From NCBI RefSeq assembly GCF_021401245.1, contig NZ_JACBFY010000003.1, forward strand, positions 434,001 through 498,000: a stretch of DNA of 64,000 nt, in the 5' to 3' direction. Shown in pieces: positions 35,564 through 45,989 of this stretch. This DNA is from Pseudacidovorax sp. NFM-22. Lineage in GTDB: Bacteria; Pseudomonadota; Gammaproteobacteria; Burkholderiales; Burkholderiaceae_C. Position 1 is the stretch's first letter. Every line of letters begins with the position of its first letter. Made by a program: the position numbers and the translations under genes. Under the pieces are notes generated by a model. It was not told the DNA's origin, ran no database searches, and saw nothing but the letters and a program-made list of their open reading frames with translations.

Positions 35564-36463
35564 ATGTCCGAGCCCGATTTCCGTCCCCGTGCCGACCGTC
35601 CTGTCGGCCTGATCATCGCCCTCGTGATCGCGCTGGCCGCCGCCGGCTGGTTCGGCTGGCAGTGGTGGCAGCAACGGCAGATGCCTCCGCCGCCCGCGGC
35701 GCCCGTGGCCAGTGCGCCCACCCCGCCCGATGCGCCGCCACCGCTGGCCGCCACGCCGCCTGCGCCCACGACGCCGCAGAACCAGGTGGCGGCCATCGCC
35801 GAGCCCGACAAGAACCTGCCGCCGCTGGGCGAGTCCGATGCCCGCATGCGGTCGGCGCTGGTCGACTTGCTGGGCAGCAAGGCCGTGGGCCAGTTCCTGC
35901 AGATGGACGACTTCGTCCGCCGTGGCGTCGCCACCATCGACAACCTCCCGCGCGAACATGCGCCGGTGCAGCGCTGGCCGGTGCGACCCACCGACGGCCG
36001 CTTCCAGCTCCAGGGGCAGGGCGAGCTGCGCACCGTCGCCCCCGACAACGCCGCGCGCTACACGCCCTTCGTGCTGCTGGCCGAAAGCCTGGACGCGGCC
36101 CGGGTGGCGGGTGTGTATGCGCGGCTCTATCCGCTCTTCCAGCAGGCGTACGAGGAACTGGGCTATCCCGGCCGCTACTTCAACGACAGGTTGGTCGCGG
36201 TGATCGACCATCTGCTGGCCGCGCCCGAGCCCGCTGGGCCGTTGCAGATCCGCGTGGTGGAGGTCAAGGGCGACACGCCCGGCGACCGGCCCTGGGTGCG
36301 CTACGAATACGCCGACGAGCGCCTGCAATCGCTGTCGGCGGGCCAGAAGCTCATGGTGCGGGTGGGGCTGGTCAACGAGCGGCGGCTGAAGGCCAAGCTG
36401 CGCGAACTGCGGACGCAGGTGGCGACGGCGGTGCCGGCGTCGGCCGGCGCGAAGAGGCCCTGA
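35564..36463 (+). CDS. DUF3014 domain protein, membrane-anchored
   Basis: 299 residues. A single N-terminal membrane helix (residues 14-33, VGLIIALVIALAAAGWFGWQ) is followed by a Pro/Ala-rich linker to about 75 and then the DUF3014 domain (MRSALVDLLGSKAVGQFLQMDDFVRRGVATIDNLPRE...). The topology suggests a periplasmic domain on an inner-membrane anchor. The function is unknown. The gene ends about 94 bases before a terminator shared with convergent bamD. Confidence 0.88.
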   Translation: MSEPDFRPRADRPVGLIIALVIALAAAGWFGWQWWQQRQMPPPPAAPVASAPTPPDAPPPLAATPPAPTTPQNQVAAIAEPDKNLPPLGESDARMRSALVDLLGSKAVGQFLQMDDFVRRGVATIDNLPREHAPVQRWPVRPTDGRFQLQGQGELRTVAPDNAARYTPFVLLAESLDAARVAGVYARLYPLFQQAYEELGYPGRYFNDRLVAVIDHLLAAPEPAGPLQIRVVEVKGDTPGDRPWVRYEYADERLQSLSAGQKLMVRVGLVNERRLKAKLRELRTQVATAVPASAGAKRP

Positions 36464-36556
36464 GGATGCAGCGCCTCGGTCCTGCGCTGCCTTGCGAGCC
36501 ATGAGGGAATGGGAATCCCGACCTGTCCCGCAGCGCGGACCTGGCGCCCCAAAGAA

Positions 36557-36579
36557 GAAGGCCGCCAATGGCGGCCTTC
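36557..36579. terminator. Rho-independent terminator for bamD (and the DUF3014 gene)
   Basis: A perfect 10-bp stem (GAAGGCCGCC / GGCGGCCTTC) with a 3-base loop. On the minus strand it is followed by TTCTTT, giving a usable U-tract for bamD. On the plus strand the tail is weaker. Confidence 0.75.
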
Positions 36580-36609
36580 GACGGAGGGCGATGCAGGCTC
36601 AGGTGCCGC

Positions 36610-37422
36610 TCACCACAGCTTCCACCACGGATCGTCCTTGGTCTTGAAGCCCTGGGCCAGATAGCGGCTCTGCGGGTAGTTGGTGGTGAGCACGCGCTTG
36701 GTGTCGTCGCGCAGGTCGTTCATGCCCAGGGCGTCGTACGACAGCACCATGATGTAGAGCGCCTCTTCGAGCGCCGGCACCTCGCGGTAGTCGGCCAGGG
36801 CGATCTGGGCGCGGTTGATCGCGGCCAGGTAGGCGCCGCGCTTGTAGTAGTAGCGGGCCACGTGAACCTCGTACTGCGCGAGCGAGTTCACGATGTAGTT
36901 CATGCGCTGGCGCGCATCGTTGGCATAGCGCGAATCGGGGAAGCGCGTGACGAGTTCGCGGAAGGACTCGAAGGATTCCTTGGCGGCCTTCTGGTCGCGC
37001 TCGGACAGGTCCTGCCGCGTCAGCCAGGCGAACATGCCCAGGTCGTCGTTGAAGTTGATCGTGCCCTTGAGGTAGAGGGCGTAGTCGATGGCGGGGCTGG
37101 CCGGATGCAGCTTCATGAACCGGTCCAGCGTGGCGAGGGCCTGAGCCTTGTCGCCGGCGCGGTACTGGGCGTAGGCCTTGTCGATCTGGGCCTGCTGGGC
37201 CAGCGGCGTGCCTGCGGCCCGGCCTTCCAGCTTCTCGAACAGCGGCACTGCCTTGTCGTAGGCGCCGCCATCGGCTTCGTCCTTCGCCTCGGAGTAGATC
37301 TTGTTCGGGCTCCAGTTGGCCGTCGGATCGGTCTTGGTGGAGGAGCAGCCCGCCAGCAGGAACCCGGCGGCGCAGAGGGCGAGCCACGAGGGGACCGCCG
37401 ATAATCGGGTGCGAAACGTCAC
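36610..37422 (-). CDS. bamD: Outer-membrane assembly lipoprotein BamD
   Basis: 270 residues from GTG at 37422. The lipoprotein signal ends at Cys26 (LLAGCSS). The body is TPR-like: LFEKLEGRAAGTPLAQQAQIDKAYAQYRAGDKAQAL, FMKLHPASPAIDYALYLKG, ARYYYKRGAYLAAINRAQ. BamD is the essential partner of BamA in inserting beta-barrel proteins. The start is only 12 bases from the divergent rluD start. A consensus TATAAT (37453-37458, minus strand) lies inside rluD. Confidence 0.93.
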   Translation of the reverse strand: MTFRTRLSAVPSWLALCAAGFLLAGCSSTKTDPTANWSPNKIYSEAKDEADGGAYDKAVPLFEKLEGRAAGTPLAQQAQIDKAYAQYRAGDKAQALATLDRFMKLHPASPAIDYALYLKGTINFNDDLGMFAWLTRQDLSERDQKAAKESFESFRELVTRFPDSRYANDARQRMNYIVNSLAQYEVHVARYYYKRGAYLAAINRAQIALADYREVPALEEALYIMVLSYDALGMNDLRDDTKRVLTTNYPQSRYLAQGFKTKDDPWWKLW

Positions 37423-37458
37423 AGGCAAGCTTTCGTGAGTCAAACCCCCGGGATTATA
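37400..37458. promoter_or_regulatory. Interleaved divergent -10 elements of bamD and rluD
   Basis: On the minus strand TATAAT (37458-37453) should start bamD transcripts near 37446, about 24 bases before its GTG, although it lies within rluD codons 7-8. On the plus strand GATAAT (37400-37405) lies inside the bamD signal-peptide codons and should start rluD transcripts near 37412. Each promoter is thus embedded in the other gene. A run of eight G lies just upstream of the bamD -10. Confidence 0.5.
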
Positions 37459-38460
37459 TCGACCCCCCCCTTGGCCCAGCCCGGGCCCGATGCCGAGGCC
37501 GACGAACCCTCGGACCATCTCGACGAGAGCGAGCGACGGGCTTTTTCCATCCCCGCGACCCTGCATGGTCAGCGCCTGGACCGGGCCCTGGCGCAGCTGA
37601 TTCCCGAGTTCTCCCGCAGCTACCTGCAGCAACTGGTGGAGGAGGGCGCGGTCCAACTGCAGGGCCGCGCGATCCGCAAGTCGGCGACAGCGGTCCAGGC
37701 CGGCCAGGCCGGCGAGATCGAGTTGCGCCCCACGCCGCAAAGCCAGGCCTTCCGGCCCGAGGCCATGCCGCTGCAGGTGGTGCACGAGGACGAGCACCTG
37801 GTCGTCATCGACAAGCCCGCGGGTCTGGTGGTCCACCCGGCGCCCGGGCACTGGAGCGGCACCCTGCTCAATGGCCTGCTGGCGCGCGATGCCAAGGCGG
37901 CCACCCTCCCGCGGGCCGGCATCGTGCACCGGCTGGACCGCGACACCAGCGGCCTGATGGTCGTGGCCCGCACGCGCCAGACCATGGACGCACTGGTGCG
38001 GATGATCGCGGCGCGGGAGGTTTCCCGGCAGTACCTGGCCATGGGCCACCGCGCGTGGTCCGGTCCCGCCAGCCGTTCGGTGGAAGGCGCCATCGGCCGC
38101 GACCCGCGCAACCGCCTGCGCATGGCCGTGGTCGACCTGGCGCAGCATCCTGGCAAGCCGGCCCGCACCCGCTTCGAGCTGCTCGACGGCCACGACCGCG
38201 GTTGCCTGGTGCGCTGCACGCTGGACACCGGCCGCACCCACCAGATCCGCGTGCACATGGCCTCCATCGGCCATCCGCTGGTCGGCGACGAGACCTACGG
38301 CGGCGCACCGGCGGCCGGCCTGCACCGTCAGGCGCTGCATGCCTTCCGGCTGGCCTTCGCGCACCCGGTGACCGGCCAGGCGCTGGACCTGCGCTCGCCC
38401 CTGCCGCCCGACATTGCCGACGCCGCCCGTGCCTGGGGGCTCGACTACAATCGCGGCTGA
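37435..38460 (+). CDS. rluD: 23S rRNA pseudouridine synthase RluD
   Basis: 341 residues from GTG at 37435. An acidic 38-residue N-terminal stretch precedes the S4 domain (HGQRLDRALAQLIPEFSRSYLQQLVEEGAV). The catalytic motif HRLDRDTSG has its aspartate at 168, with GRTHQIRVHMASIGHPLVGDETYG later. RluD makes pseudouridines in helix 69 of 23S rRNA. The extra N-terminus depends on the GTG start; no closer in-frame ATG exists, though a TTG near 37471 could be used. Confidence 0.93.
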   Translation: MSQTPGIISTPPLAQPGPDAEADEPSDHLDESERRAFSIPATLHGQRLDRALAQLIPEFSRSYLQQLVEEGAVQLQGRAIRKSATAVQAGQAGEIELRPTPQSQAFRPEAMPLQVVHEDEHLVVIDKPAGLVVHPAPGHWSGTLLNGLLARDAKAATLPRAGIVHRLDRDTSGLMVVARTRQTMDALVRMIAAREVSRQYLAMGHRAWSGPASRSVEGAIGRDPRNRLRMAVVDLAQHPGKPARTRFELLDGHDRGCLVRCTLDTGRTHQIRVHMASIGHPLVGDETYGGAPAAGLHRQALHAFRLAFAHPVTGQALDLRSPLPPDIADAARAWGLDYNRG

Positions 38461-38625
38461 GCGCCTCGCGGCGCGACCTCCGGCGGCCATCTTCTCGACT
38501 GGCCGTTCGCGCCTTCAGGACGGCGGCCCGTCCTGGCGCACAGCCGCAGACGTCGGCGCCTTCTTCTCTCTCGGCTCTTCTGTCCCGGCGCGCTCCGCGC
38601 GCTCCTTGCCTGGAACCTCGCCACC

Positions 38626-39372
38626 ATGAATACGGCGGATGCCAAGCGCATTCTCGAAACCGCCCTGATGTGTTCGTCGCAGCCGCTGACGCTGCGCGAC
38701 ATGCGTGTGCTCTTCGATGAAGAGGTGGGCACCGACACGCTCAAGTCGCTGCTCGCCCAGATGCAGGACGAGTGGGCGCAGCGGGGCATGGAGCTGGTGG
38801 GCGTTGCCAGCGGCTGGCGCTTCCAGAGCCGGCCGGAGATGCGCGATTTCCTCGACCGTCTGCATCCCGAGAAGCCACCGCGCTACACCCGCGCTGCGCT
38901 CGAGACGCTGGCCATCATTGCCTATCGCCAGCCGGTCACCCGCGGCGACATGGAAGACATCCGCGGCGTCACGATCAACTCGCTGATCCTCAAGCAGCTC
39001 GAGGACCGCGGCTGGGTCGAGGTGATCGGTCACCGCGAGACCGTGGGCCGTCCGGCCCTCTACGCCACCACGCGGCAGTTCCTGGACGACCTGGGCCTGG
39101 CCTCGCTCGACCAGCTGCCGGCCATCGAGGCGCCGCATCAGCCCGGCGACATGGCCCAGGCCCTGGCGGGCCGCGGTTTGCCGCCCGAAGCCGGGCAGCC
39201 CGCCTTGCCGATGGAGCCGGTGCCGGTGCCCGAGCCGCAGGCGCCTGCCGCCGAGGCCGCCGCCGCAGGGTCAGCCATCACGCCCGACGCCGAGCCGACA
39301 GCGCCCGCTCCCCCGCCGCCCGCTGCGGCATCCCCCGACACGAACACTTTCCCGGAAGCCCCTCATGACTGA
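38626..39372 (+). CDS. scpB: Segregation and condensation protein ScpB
   Basis: 248 residues. Residues 1-170 are the paired winged-helix domains ([73 protein letters not shown]). The last 75 residues are Pro/Ala/Glu-rich, presumably disordered. With ScpA and SMC it forms the chromosome-condensing complex, but scpA is not adjacent on either side here. The 165 bases before it hold no other gene that I can see. It overlaps rluB by eight bases. Confidence 0.92.
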   Translation: MNTADAKRILETALMCSSQPLTLRDMRVLFDEEVGTDTLKSLLAQMQDEWAQRGMELVGVASGWRFQSRPEMRDFLDRLHPEKPPRYTRAALETLAIIAYRQPVTRGDMEDIRGVTINSLILKQLEDRGWVEVIGHRETVGRPALYATTRQFLDDLGLASLDQLPAIEAPHQPGDMAQALAGRGLPPEAGQPALPMEPVPVPEPQAPAAEAAAAGSAITPDAEPTAPAPPPPAAASPDTNTFPEAPHD

Positions 39373-40912
39373 ATCCGATCCCGAACAGGGCCTGCCCGCC
39401 GGCGCTCCCGTTGCTGCCGATGCCGAGTCGGTGGCGGTGCCGCAGCCGGCCGGCGGCGAGGAGGGCGCCAGCACGCCCGCTCGCACGCGCCGTCCGCGTG
39501 GGAAGCGCGAGCTTGCCGCCGAACCCGCCGAGACCCCGACCACGGCCCCGATGACCGCAGAGCAGGAGCCAGGCACGGCGGACGCGGCAGAGCCGGTGCC
39601 GGCCACCGTGGCCGGGCCCGCAGATGCGGCCGAGGACGAAGGCGAGGGTGCCGGGCACGACCCCCTCGATGACGACGAGGAGGGCGAGTCCTCCGAGGGT
39701 GCTCGTGAGCGCGCGCCGGCGGCGCAGCCGATCCAGTTCGCGGATGTGATCTCCGGCGACTTCGACGCACAGGAAGAAGAAGAGGCGGCCGGCGCCGTCG
39801 CCAAGCGGGTGCTGCTGCCCCAGGCGGATGCTCCCAAGCTGCACAAGGTGCTGGCCCAGGCCGGCCTCGGCTCGCGGCTGGAGATGGAGCGGCTGATCCT
39901 GGAGGGCCGCATCTCGGTCAACAACGAGCCGGCCCACATCGGGCAGCGCATCCAGTACGGCGACCAGGTCAAGGTCAACGGCAAGCCGATCCGCTACCGC
40001 ATTGCGCCGCCGCCCGCCCGTGTCATCGCCTACCACAAGCCGGTGGGCGAGGTCGTTACGCACGACGATCCGCAGAACCGGCCGACGGTGTTCCGCAAGC
40101 TGCCGCGGCTGCACCAGGGCAAGTGGCAGTCGGTGGGGCGGCTGGACCTGAACACCGAAGGCCTGCTGCTGTTCACCAGTTCGGGCGAGCTGGCCAACCG
40201 CCTGATGCATCCGCGCTTCGGCCTGGAGCGCGAATATGCAGTCCGCGTGCTGGGCGCGCTGTCGAACGAAGAGAAGCAGAAGCTGCTCGACGGTGTTCGC
40301 CTGGACGATGGTGTCGCCCAGTTCGGCACCATCGAGGACGGCGGCGGCGAAGGCTCCAACTGCTGGTACCGCGTCACGATCTCCGAGGGCCGCAACCGCG
40401 AAGTGCGCCGGCTGTTCGAGGCCGTCGGCCATGCCGTGAGCCGGCTGATCCGCATCCGCTACGGCGCGATGGTGCTGCCGCGCGGCCTCAAGCGCGGCGC
40501 CTGGATGGAGCTGGACGAGCAGGACATCCGTGCGCTCACGCGTGCTGCCGGCGCCGAGATGCCGCGGCCCCAGGCCGATGATCGGCGGGGCGGAGGACCG
40601 GGACGCAATGGCGGCGGCAAGCGCAATGGCGTCAGCCGCAACGGTGGCCCGCGCGGCCCGGCTCCGTCGTCCTTCGGCAAGGAAGGCAACGGACCCGGCA
40701 AGGGCAACAAGGGCGGGCAGGGCGGCGGCCGCAAGGACGGCGGTGGCAAGAATGCCGGTGGCAGCCAGCCCGATCCGATGAAGACCTCGCTTGGCTACAT
40801 CGGCGCCGACAGCTTCACCCGCCAGCGCAAGGATGCGCGGCGCGGCAATGGCGGGCCGGGCGGTGGTGGTGGCGGCGGCGGCGGCGGCTTTGGCCGCAAG
40901 CGCGGCCGCTGA
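39365..40912 (+). CDS. rluB: 23S rRNA pseudouridine synthase RluB with long low-complexity ends
   Basis: 515 residues, versus about 290 for the E. coli enzyme. Residues 1-155 are acidic and Ala/Glu-rich. The S4 domain follows ([29 protein letters not shown]), then the synthase domain with [15 protein letters not shown] (catalytic Asp261) and [22 protein letters not shown]. The last 120 residues are Gly/Arg/Lys-rich and end in a poly-Gly run before FGRKRGR. RluB modifies U2605 (E. coli numbering). The tails probably bind RNA; such tails are usual in this order. Confidence 0.93.
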   Translation: MTESDPEQGLPAGAPVAADAESVAVPQPAGGEEGASTPARTRRPRGKRELAAEPAETPTTAPMTAEQEPGTADAAEPVPATVAGPADAAEDEGEGAGHDPLDDDEEGESSEGARERAPAAQPIQFADVISGDFDAQEEEEAAGAVAKRVLLPQADAPKLHKVLAQAGLGSRLEMERLILEGRISVNNEPAHIGQRIQYGDQVKVNGKPIRYRIAPPPARVIAYHKPVGEVVTHDDPQNRPTVFRKLPRLHQGKWQSVGRLDLNTEGLLLFTSSGELANRLMHPRFGLEREYAVRVLGALSNEEKQKLLDGVRLDDGVAQFGTIEDGGGEGSNCWYRVTISEGRNREVRRLFEAVGHAVSRLIRIRYGAMVLPRGLKRGAWMELDEQDIRALTRAAGAEMPRPQADDRRGGGPGRNGGGKRNGVSRNGGPRGPAPSSFGKEGNGPGKGNKGGQGGGRKDGGGKNAGGSQPDPMKTSLGYIGADSFTRQRKDARRGNGGPGGGGGGGGGGFGRKRGR

Positions 40913-40921
40913 CGCATCGCG

Positions 40922-40963
40922 GGCCGGCGCAGGCGCCTTCCAGGTGCCGCGCCGGCCTCTTTT
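40922..40963 (+). terminator. Rho-independent terminator after rluB
   Basis: A 9-bp stem (GGCCGGCGC at 40922-40930, GCGCCGGCC at 40949-40957) is followed by TCTTTT. It closes the scpB-rluB unit. Confidence 0.8.
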
Positions 40964-41032
40964 CACAAGGCTGTCGCCCGGCTTTGTTGAAGTAATACCT
41001 TCGAACACTGCGTGGCAACCCTGACGCGCGGA

Positions 41033-41038
41033 TAAAAT
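41033..41038 (+). promoter_or_regulatory. Candidate -10 of the ndk transcript
   Basis: TAAAAT lies 115 bases before the ndk ATG, which would give a leader of about 108 bases. No strong -35 is visible. The leader ends with an A-rich stretch (GAGAAAAAAACCC) just before the ATG. Confidence 0.35.
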
Positions 41039-41153
41039 CGAGAGCTTTGCCGAGAGGCGCCCATCGTGGCCGGGAGTGTGGTCTCCCGTTCCGCACTGCG
41101 CGGGAACCTCTGGCAAACGTGTTTCCTCCATTCAACCTCAGAGAAAAAAACCC

Positions 41154-41579
41154 ATGGCCATCGAACGCACCCTGTCCATCATCAAGCCCGACGCCGTCGC
41201 CAAGAACGTGATCGGCAAGATCGTCTCCCGTTTCGAGGCCGCCGGCCTGAAGATCGCCGCCGCCAAGCTGGTGCACCTGTCGCGCGCCGAAGCCGAGCAG
41301 TTCTACGGCGTGCACAAGGAGCGTCCCTTCTTCAAGGACCTGGTCGACTTCATGATCTCCGGCCCGGTGTTCGTGCAGGTCCTGGAAGGCGAAGACGCCA
41401 TCGCCAAGAACCGCGACCTGATGGGCGCCACCGACCCCAAGAAGGCCGCTGCCGGCACCATCCGCGCTGACTTCGCCGAGAGCATCGACGCCAACGCCGT
41501 GCACGGCTCCGACGCCCCCGAGACGGCGGCCAACGAAGTCGCCTTCTTCTTCCCCTCGATGAACGTCTACAGCCGCTGA
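41154..41579 (+). CDS. ndk: Nucleoside diphosphate kinase
   Basis: 141 residues, the normal length. It starts [15 protein letters not shown] and carries the active-site histidine His117 in [10 protein letters not shown]. It transfers the gamma-phosphate of ATP to other (d)NDPs in the cytoplasm. It begins the long housekeeping series ndk-rlmN-pilF-rodZ-ispG-hisS-yfgM-bamB-der, known from many beta- and gammaproteobacteria. Confidence 0.98.
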   Translation: MAIERTLSIIKPDAVAKNVIGKIVSRFEAAGLKIAAAKLVHLSRAEAEQFYGVHKERPFFKDLVDFMISGPVFVQVLEGEDAIAKNRDLMGATDPKKAAAGTIRADFAESIDANAVHGSDAPETAANEVAFFFPSMNVYSR

Positions 41580-41604
41580 GGCTGAGACAGCCCGGGCCCG
41601 CGCC

Positions 41605-42843
41605 ATGACTGCCACCAACCTGCTCGATCTCGATCTGGAAGGGCTGGCCGCGTTCTGCGAGGGCCTGGGCGAAAAGCGTTTTCGCGCCACGCAACTGTTC
41701 CGCTGGATCCACCAGCGTGGCGCCAGCGACTTCGAGCAGATGAGCGATCTGGCAAAGTCGCTGCGCGGCAAACTGGCCGGCTGCGCCACCGTCACCGGCC
41801 TGCCCGTGCTGACGCAGCAGGAGTCGGCCGACGGCACCATCAAGTGGCTGTTCGATGTCGGCAATGGCGATGCCGTCGAGGCCGTGTTCATTCCCGAGTA
41901 CGGCGACGCCGGGCCGACCCAGGGCGACGTATCGCTCTCGCGGGGCGCGGCCGCCGGCGGCGGCGGGGCGCCGTCGGTTCTCGAACGGGGCACGCTGTGC
42001 GTGTCATCGCAGGCCGGCTGTGCCGTGGGCTGCCGTTTCTGTTCGACGGGCCACCAGGGTTTCAGCCGCAACCTGAGCACGGGCGAGATCGTCGCGCAGC
42101 TCTGGTTCGCCGAGCATTTCCTGCGTCGGCACCTGGGCCGCGACGAGCGGGTCATCTCCAACGTGGTGATGATGGGCATGGGCGAGCCGCTGCAGAACTA
42201 CGGTGCACTGGTGCCGGCGCTGCGGACCATGCTGGACGACAACGCCTACGGTTTGTCGCGCCGACGCGTGACCGTGTCCACCTCGGGCGTGGTGCCCATG
42301 ATGGACCGCCTGGGCACCGACTGCCCCGTGGCCCTGGCCGTGTCGCTGCATGCACCCAACGACGCGCTGCGCGACGACCTGGTGCCGCTGAACCGGAAGT
42401 ACCCGCTGGCCGAGCTCATGAGCGCCTGCAAGCGCTACCTGGAGCCCGCCCCGCGCGACTTCATCACCTTCGAATACTGCATGCTGGATGGCGTCAACGA
42501 CCAGCCCGAGCATGCCCGTCAGTTGATCGAGCTGGTGCGCACGAGTGGCGTCTCCTGCAAGTTCAACCTGATCCCCTTCAATCCCTTCCCGGCTTCCGGC
42601 CTGCTGCGCTCGCCCGCGCCGCGCGTGCAGGCCTTTGCGCGCCTGCTGGCCGACGCGGGCATCGTCACCACGGTGCGCAAGACGCGGGGCGACGACATCG
42701 ACGCCGCCTGCGGCCAGTTGGCCGGTGACGTCAAGGATCGCACCCGGGCGGCCGAGCGCATGGCCGAGCGGCGCGTCGTGATGATGCGCAAGGCCGAGTC
42801 GTCGCCGCCGGACCGGCAGCCCGTTGGAGAAGCCGCACGATGA
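41605..42843 (+). CDS. rlmN: Dual-specificity 23S rRNA/tRNA adenine-C2 methyltransferase RlmN
   Basis: 412 residues. The radical-SAM cluster motif CAVGCRFC has cysteines at 139, 143 and 146, followed by [29 protein letters not shown] and the late [19 protein letters not shown] with the methyl-carrying cysteine. RlmN methylates A2503 of 23S rRNA and A37 of some tRNAs. Compared with most homologues there is an inserted Gly/Ala-rich loop (about residues 98-125) before [12 protein letters not shown]. It overlaps pilF by four bases. Confidence 0.96.
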   Translation: MTATNLLDLDLEGLAAFCEGLGEKRFRATQLFRWIHQRGASDFEQMSDLAKSLRGKLAGCATVTGLPVLTQQESADGTIKWLFDVGNGDAVEAVFIPEYGDAGPTQGDVSLSRGAAAGGGGAPSVLERGTLCVSSQAGCAVGCRFCSTGHQGFSRNLSTGEIVAQLWFAEHFLRRHLGRDERVISNVVMMGMGEPLQNYGALVPALRTMLDDNAYGLSRRRVTVSTSGVVPMMDRLGTDCPVALAVSLHAPNDALRDDLVPLNRKYPLAELMSACKRYLEPAPRDFITFEYCMLDGVNDQPEHARQLIELVRTSGVSCKFNLIPFNPFPASGLLRSPAPRVQAFARLLADAGIVTTVRKTRGDDIDAACGQLAGDVKDRTRAAERMAERRVVMMRKAESSPPDRQPVGEAAR

Positions 42844-43691
42844 GCCTGCGCTGGCCGCGCTTCCGTTCCGCCCAGGGGCGTCTTCTGGCGCTCGTTCCGG
42901 TGCTCTGCATGGCGGCACTGGTTTCGGCGTGCAAGAGCACGGCGCCGGCGGTGGTGACGCCGCCGCCGCCGGCGGGCAACGCGCCGCTGCAGGTGGAGCC
43001 GGTCGATCCGGCCGTGCAGGCCAAGCGCAGGGCGCAACTGCGCCTGCAACTGGCGCTCGGCTACTTCGAGCAGGGCCAGAATCAGGTCGCGCTCGAAGAG
43101 ATCGGCAATGCCCTGGCGGCCGATCCGTCGCTGGGGGCGGCGTACAACCTGCGCGGCCTGGTCTACATGCGCCTGGACGATCCGGCGCAGGCCGAGGACA
43201 GCTTCCGCCGGGCGGTGGCGCTCAACCCGCGTGACGGCGACGCGCTGCACAACTACGGCTGGCTGATGTGCCAGCAGAAGCGCTATGCCGACGCCGTCCA
43301 GCGTTTTGGCGCTGCCCTGGCCGTGCCGGGCTACCGCGACGCGGCACGCACCTGGATGACTCAGGGCGTGTGCCAGATGCAGGCCGGCGACAGCGCAGGG
43401 GCGCAGCGCTCGCTGATGCAGGCCTACGAGCTCGACAGTGCCAACCCAGTGGTCGGCTACAACCTGGCGCTGCTGCTCTACCAGCGCCGCGACGACGTGC
43501 GCGCCCAGTTCTACATCCGGCGCGTGAACAACGGCCCGTCCGCGAATGCAGAGTCGCTCTGGCTCGGCATGCGCATCGAGCGCCGGCTCGGCAATGCGGA
43601 GGCGGTCTCCCAACTGGGAATGCAGCTGCGCCGCCGGTTCCCGGACGCGCGCGAGACGCTGGCCTATGAGCGTGGAAATTTCAATGACTGA
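42840..43691 (+). CDS. pilW: Type IV pilus biogenesis lipoprotein PilF/PilW
   Basis: 283 residues. The lipoprotein signal ends at Cys31 (LVSAC). TPR repeats follow from about 65 ([85 protein letters not shown]). It helps PilQ secretin assemble and localise in the outer membrane. The neighbours rlmN and rodZ are the standard ones. Its last codons overlap the rodZ start. Confidence 0.92.
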   Translation: MSLRWPRFRSAQGRLLALVPVLCMAALVSACKSTAPAVVTPPPPAGNAPLQVEPVDPAVQAKRRAQLRLQLALGYFEQGQNQVALEEIGNALAADPSLGAAYNLRGLVYMRLDDPAQAEDSFRRAVALNPRDGDALHNYGWLMCQQKRYADAVQRFGAALAVPGYRDAARTWMTQGVCQMQAGDSAGAQRSLMQAYELDSANPVVGYNLALLLYQRRDDVRAQFYIRRVNNGPSANAESLWLGMRIERRLGNAEAVSQLGMQLRRRFPDARETLAYERGNFND

Positions 43692-44616
43692 TCAGGCGAG
43701 CGACGCGGCCGTCCAGGGCGGCGCCCCGGCATCCAACCCGGCCCAGCCGACTGCAGGGCAATTGCTGCGGGAGGCGCGCGAGATGCACGGCCTCCATCTC
43801 GAGGTTGTCGCCGCGGCGCTGAAGGTGCCCGTCCAGAAGCTCGCCGCGCTGGAGGCCGACGACCTGGCGCTCCTGCCCGATCCCGTGTTCGCGCGCGCCC
43901 TGGCGGCCAGCGTCTGCCGCGCCTTGCGCGTCGATCCTGCACCGGTGCTGGCGCGCCTGCCGGGTGCGCCCCGGGCCTCGCTCGCCGAATCCGACCGTGC
44001 GGTCGGCGGCGCCATCAAGTCCACCTCGCATCGCAATGCGGGACTCGGGCGGACGACGCCGGGCCTGTCGCGCCCATTGATCGCCGTGGTGGCGCTGCTG
44101 CTGGGTGCGGCGGCCTTGCTGTTCTGGGTGCCGCAGAGCGCCATCGACAAGGTGACGGCGGCCCTGGCCCCGCAGGGCGGGCGCTCGCCATCCGCGCAGG
44201 GCGAATCCACCACCACGACGGACGCACCGGCCGGCGGGACGCCTGAGGTTGCGGCCACCGGGCAAGCCGCGCCGGCGGCGCCTGTGCCGGCGACCGCGGC
44301 GTCGCAGCCAGCGGTCGCCGAAGCGCCGGCCGCCGCTCCTGTTCCAGCGGCCGCGCCTGTGTCGTCGGAGGCGATCCAGATCACGGCCAAGGGCGAGGCC
44401 TGGGTGTCGGTGTCCGAGGCGGGCGGCCGGTTGCTGCAGCAGCGCACGCTGGCCAACGGCGAGACGCTGGCGCTCTCCGGCAAGCTGCCGCTGGCAGTGA
44501 TCATTGGTCGCGCGTCCGCGGTGGACGTATTGGTGCACGGCAAGCCTTTCGACCTGACGCCCATCGCCCGGGGCGGTGGCGTCGCCCGCTTCGAAGTCAA
44601 GGCGGAGGCGCCGTGA
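43684..44616 (+). CDS. rodZ: Cytoskeletal/cell-shape protein RodZ
   Basis: 310 residues from ATG at 43684 (a start at 43666 would add six). The N-terminal helix-turn-helix ([35 protein letters not shown]) is cytoplasmic. One membrane helix (about 117-135, [21 protein letters not shown]) precedes a Pro/Ala/Thr linker and the periplasmic DUF4115 domain ([34 protein letters not shown]). RodZ links MreB to the wall-synthesis machinery and keeps rod shape. Confidence 0.93.
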   Translation: MTDQASDAAVQGGAPASNPAQPTAGQLLREAREMHGLHLEVVAAALKVPVQKLAALEADDLALLPDPVFARALAASVCRALRVDPAPVLARLPGAPRASLAESDRAVGGAIKSTSHRNAGLGRTTPGLSRPLIAVVALLLGAAALLFWVPQSAIDKVTAALAPQGGRSPSAQGESTTTTDAPAGGTPEVAATGQAAPAAPVPATAASQPAVAEAPAAAPVPAAAPVSSEAIQITAKGEAWVSVSEAGGRLLQQRTLANGETLALSGKLPLAVIIGRASAVDVLVHGKPFDLTPIARGGGVARFEVKAEAP

Positions 44617-44677
44617 ACCGGCGCCTGCGCCGTTCGCGCGGCAGCCTCCGGGCTGTCTTCGCGCAGGAGTCCGCACG

Positions 44678-45973
44678 ATGAGCTTCGACCGCATCCTCGA
44701 CCCCGCCGCCTTGCCCATTGCGGCGGCCTCGCCGGCAGGGCGCCGCTCGCGACAGGCCCGCGTGGTCTGGGGCCCGCGCGTGGTCACGGTGGGCGGCGAC
44801 GCGCCGGTGCGCGTGCAGTCCATGACCAACACCGACACGGTGGACGCCATCGGCACCGCCATCCAGGTCAAGGAGCTGGCGCAGGCCGGCTCCGAGATGG
44901 TCCGCATCACCGTCAACACGCCCGAGGCCGCGGCCCAGGTGCCCTACATCCGCGAGCAGCTCGACCGCATGGGCGTCGACGTGCCGCTGGTGGGCGACTT
45001 CCACTACAACGGCCACCGGCTGCTGACCGAGTTCCCGGCGTGTGCCGAGGCGCTGTCCAAGTACCGCATCAACCCCGGCAACGTGGGCAAGGGCGACAAG
45101 AAGGACCGCCAGTTCGGCCAGATGATCGAAGCCGCCATGCGCTGGAACAAGGTGGTGCGCATCGGCGTCAACTGGGGCAGCCTGGACCAGGAGCTGCTGG
45201 CCGGCCTGATGGACGCCAACAGCCGCCGCGCCCAGCCCTGGGACGCCAAGGCCGTGATGTACGAGGCGCTTGTCAGCTCGGCCATCGACTCCGCCCGCCT
45301 GGCCGAATCGATGGGCATGAACGGCGACCAGATCATCCTCAGCTGCAAGGTGAGCGGCGTGCAGGACCTGATCTCGGTCTACCGCGAACTGGCCCGTCGC
45401 TGCGACTATGCGCTGCACCTGGGCCTGACCGAGGCCGGCATGGCCACCAAGGGCACGGTGGCCTCGGCCACGGCGCTGTCGATCCTGCTGCAGGAGGGCA
45501 TCGGCGACACCATCCGTGTGAGCCTGACGCCGCAGCCGGGCGAGGCCCGCACGCAGGAGGTGGTGATCGCCGCCGAGATCCTGCAGGCCCTGGGCCTGCG
45601 CGTCTTCGTGCCCAGCGTCACCGCCTGCCCCGGCTGCGGCCGCACCACCAGTACCACCTTCCAGGAGCTGGCCAAGCAGATCGACGACTACCTGCGCATG
45701 CAGATGCCCGTCTGGCGCAACCGCTACCCGGGCGTCGAGGGGCTGAAGGTGGCCGTCATGGGCTGCATCGTGAACGGCCCGGGCGAGAGCAAGCACGCCG
45801 ACATCGGCATCAGCCTGCCCGGCACCGGGGAGGCGCCGGCCGCGCCCGTCTTCATCGACGGCGAGAAGGCGCTGACCCTGCGCGGCGAGAACATCGCCGC
45901 CGAATTCCACCAGATCGTCGAAAACTACATCGAGAAGCGCTTCGGCCAGGCCACCGCCACCGCAAGCGCCTGA
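44678..45973 (+). CDS. ispG: 4-hydroxy-3-methylbut-2-enyl diphosphate synthase (flavodoxin)
   Basis: 431 residues. [37 protein letters not shown] opens the TIM barrel. The [4Fe-4S] cysteines are Cys317 and Cys320 ([10 protein letters not shown]) and Cys363 ([10 protein letters not shown]). It performs the penultimate reductive step of the MEP isoprenoid pathway. It follows rodZ and precedes hisS with 16 bases between, as in most relatives. Confidence 0.97.
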   Translation: MSFDRILDPAALPIAAASPAGRRSRQARVVWGPRVVTVGGDAPVRVQSMTNTDTVDAIGTAIQVKELAQAGSEMVRITVNTPEAAAQVPYIREQLDRMGVDVPLVGDFHYNGHRLLTEFPACAEALSKYRINPGNVGKGDKKDRQFGQMIEAAMRWNKVVRIGVNWGSLDQELLAGLMDANSRRAQPWDAKAVMYEALVSSAIDSARLAESMGMNGDQIILSCKVSGVQDLISVYRELARRCDYALHLGLTEAGMATKGTVASATALSILLQEGIGDTIRVSLTPQPGEARTQEVVIAAEILQALGLRVFVPSVTACPGCGRTTSTTFQELAKQIDDYLRMQMPVWRNRYPGVEGLKVAVMGCIVNGPGESKHADIGISLPGTGEAPAAPVFIDGEKALTLRGENIAAEFHQIVENYIEKRFGQATATASA

Positions 45974-45989
45974 TCGACCCCCGTCACCC

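Noticed and set aside
40560-40910. Glycine-codon repeats at the end of rluB, resembling a tandem repeat or assembly slip
   Set aside because: The frame stays open to a natural stop, and Gly/Arg/Lys-rich tails are usual in RluB of this bacterial order.
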